The notes under the pieces are model-generated. The model saw only the letters and a program-made list of their open reading frames with translations, did not search any database and had not been told where the DNA came from. From assembly GCF_014873145.1 (NCBI RefSeq), contig NZ_JADBEK010000001.1:9858001-9922000 (forward strand): a stretch of 64,000 bases of DNA. Reading direction: 5' to 3'. Source of the stretch: Nonomuraea angiospora (GTDB lineage: Bacteria > Actinomycetota > Actinomycetes > Streptosporangiales > Streptosporangiaceae). Each line of letters opens with the position of its first letter. The first letter of the stretch is position 1. Below are positions 63,332-64,000 of this stretch, piece by piece. Position numbers and translations under genes: made by a program.

Positions 63332-64000
63332 TGGCCGGAATCGAACTACGCGGGCTGACCAAGGTCTATCCCGGCGGGGTGAAGGCGCTCGACTCGCTCG
63401 ATCTGGTCATCCCCGACGGCGAGTTCTTCGCCCTGCTCGGCCCCTCCGGCTGCGGCAAGACCACGCTGCTGCGCACGATCGCCGGCCTGGAGACCGCCAC
63501 CGGCGGCGCCGTCGTCATCGGCGAGCGGGACGTGACGGGCGTGCAGCCCGGCGGCCGGGACGTCGCCATGGTCTTCCAGGACTACGCGCTCTTCCCGCAC
63601 ATGGACGTCACGGACAACATCGCCTACCCGCTGCGCATCAAGAAGGTCGCCAAGGGCGCCCGCCGCGACAAGGCCGCCGAGGTGGGGGCGCGGCTCGGGC
63701 TCGAACAGCTCATGGACCGGCGGCCGGGCCAGCTCTCGGGCGGGCAGCAGCAGCGGGTGGCGCTGGCCAGGGTGATGGCCACGCAGGCGCAGGCGTTCCT
63801 GTTCGACGAGCCGCTGTCCAACCTGGACGCCCGGCTGCGGCTGGAGGCGCGTACGTTCCTGAAGAAGCTCCAGCGCGAGCTGGGCGTCACCACCGTCTTC
63901 GTCACCCATGACCAGGCGGAGGCGCTGGCCATGGCCGACCGGATGGCGGTCATGGAAGCCGGGCACATCCGGCAGATCGGCACGCCGGCCGAGGTCTTCC
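63331..64000 (+). CDS. Sugar ABC transporter ATPase, 3' end missing
   Basis: First 223 residues of an MsmX/UgpC-type ATPase. Walker A GPSGCGKTT, Q-loop VFQDYALFPH, signature LSGGQQQRVALARV, Walker B FLFDEPLSNLD and H-loop VTHDQAEALAMAD. The frame is open to the window end; the C-terminal regulatory domain lies outside. Encoding the ATPase within the operon suggests a dedicated importer. Confidence 0.93.
   Translation, partial: MAGIELRGLTKVYPGGVKALDSLDLVIPDGEFFALLGPSGCGKTTLLRTIAGLETATGGAVVIGERDVTGVQPGGRDVAMVFQDYALFPHMDVTDNIAYPLRIKKVAKGARRDKAAEVGARLGLEQLMDRRPGQLSGGQQQRVALARVMATQAQAFLFDEPLSNLDARLRLEARTFLKKLQRELGVTTVFVTHDQAEALAMADRMAVMEAGHIRQIGTPAEVF

Overview
High-GC actinobacterial chromosome. 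Near-universal G/C third codon positions, GTG/TTG starts, a 'conservon' signalling operon and an actinomycete integrative element (AICE) point to a filamentous actinomycete. The gene order ffh-rpsP-khpA-rimM-trmD-rplS-lepB-lepB-rnhB-DUF2469-[insertion]-yraN-yifB-dprA-xerC-rpsB-tsf-pyrH-frr-cdsA-rlmN is the usual actinomycete backbone. I infer Streptosporangiales (Nonomuraea-like), but no rRNA or other marker is present to prove it.

Layout. 1-3434: conservon (histidine-kinase-like sensor truncated by the window edge, roadblock, DUF742, small GTPase-like protein). 3492-10798: SRP protein, ribosomal proteins S16 and L19, RNA-maturation genes, two signal peptidases, RNase HII and DUF2469. 11759-25321: a 13.6-kb AICE. 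It runs from an XRE regulator, a DUF574 methyltransferase and unknown cargo, through a structured gene-free tract and a coupled transfer operon with an FtsK/TraB-type motor split over two genes, to a RepSA-type initiator, an excisionase and a tyrosine integrase. 25381-47636: the backbone resumes, interrupted by an epoxide hydrolase and a divergent MFS transporter/ArsR-type regulator pair. 47736-55331: assorted genes (SGNH hydrolase, ABC exporter, DivIVA-motif protein, HAD hydrolase, acetyltransferase, FAD monooxygenase with a divergent PadR regulator, AI-2E family permease). 55393-64000: an inositol catabolic operon (iolC, aldolase, iolB, iolD) facing a CUT1-type sugar ABC transporter across a shared control region with two identical TGTCATGACA palindromes.

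Two features stand out. First, the AICE has signals the gene list does not explain: three paired ACGGGCCA octamers with 11-bp pitch (at both ends and before xis), a perfect 28-bp stem hairpin, a twin covarying hairpin, a perfect (G3T)3G3 quadruplex motif, TTA codons in xis and int, and a triple-HTH protein made by internal duplication. Second, the chromosome between 10.8 and 44.5 kb, but not the AICE, is full of unrelated tandem repeats (units of 6 to 90 bp). They separate normally tight gene pairs such as rpsB-tsf and in places extend proteins (MFS His-rich repeats; possibly the DprA N-terminus and the peptidase upstream region). Clear multi-copy operators precede the ArsR gene (three 22-bp units) and the PadR gene (four 15-bp units).
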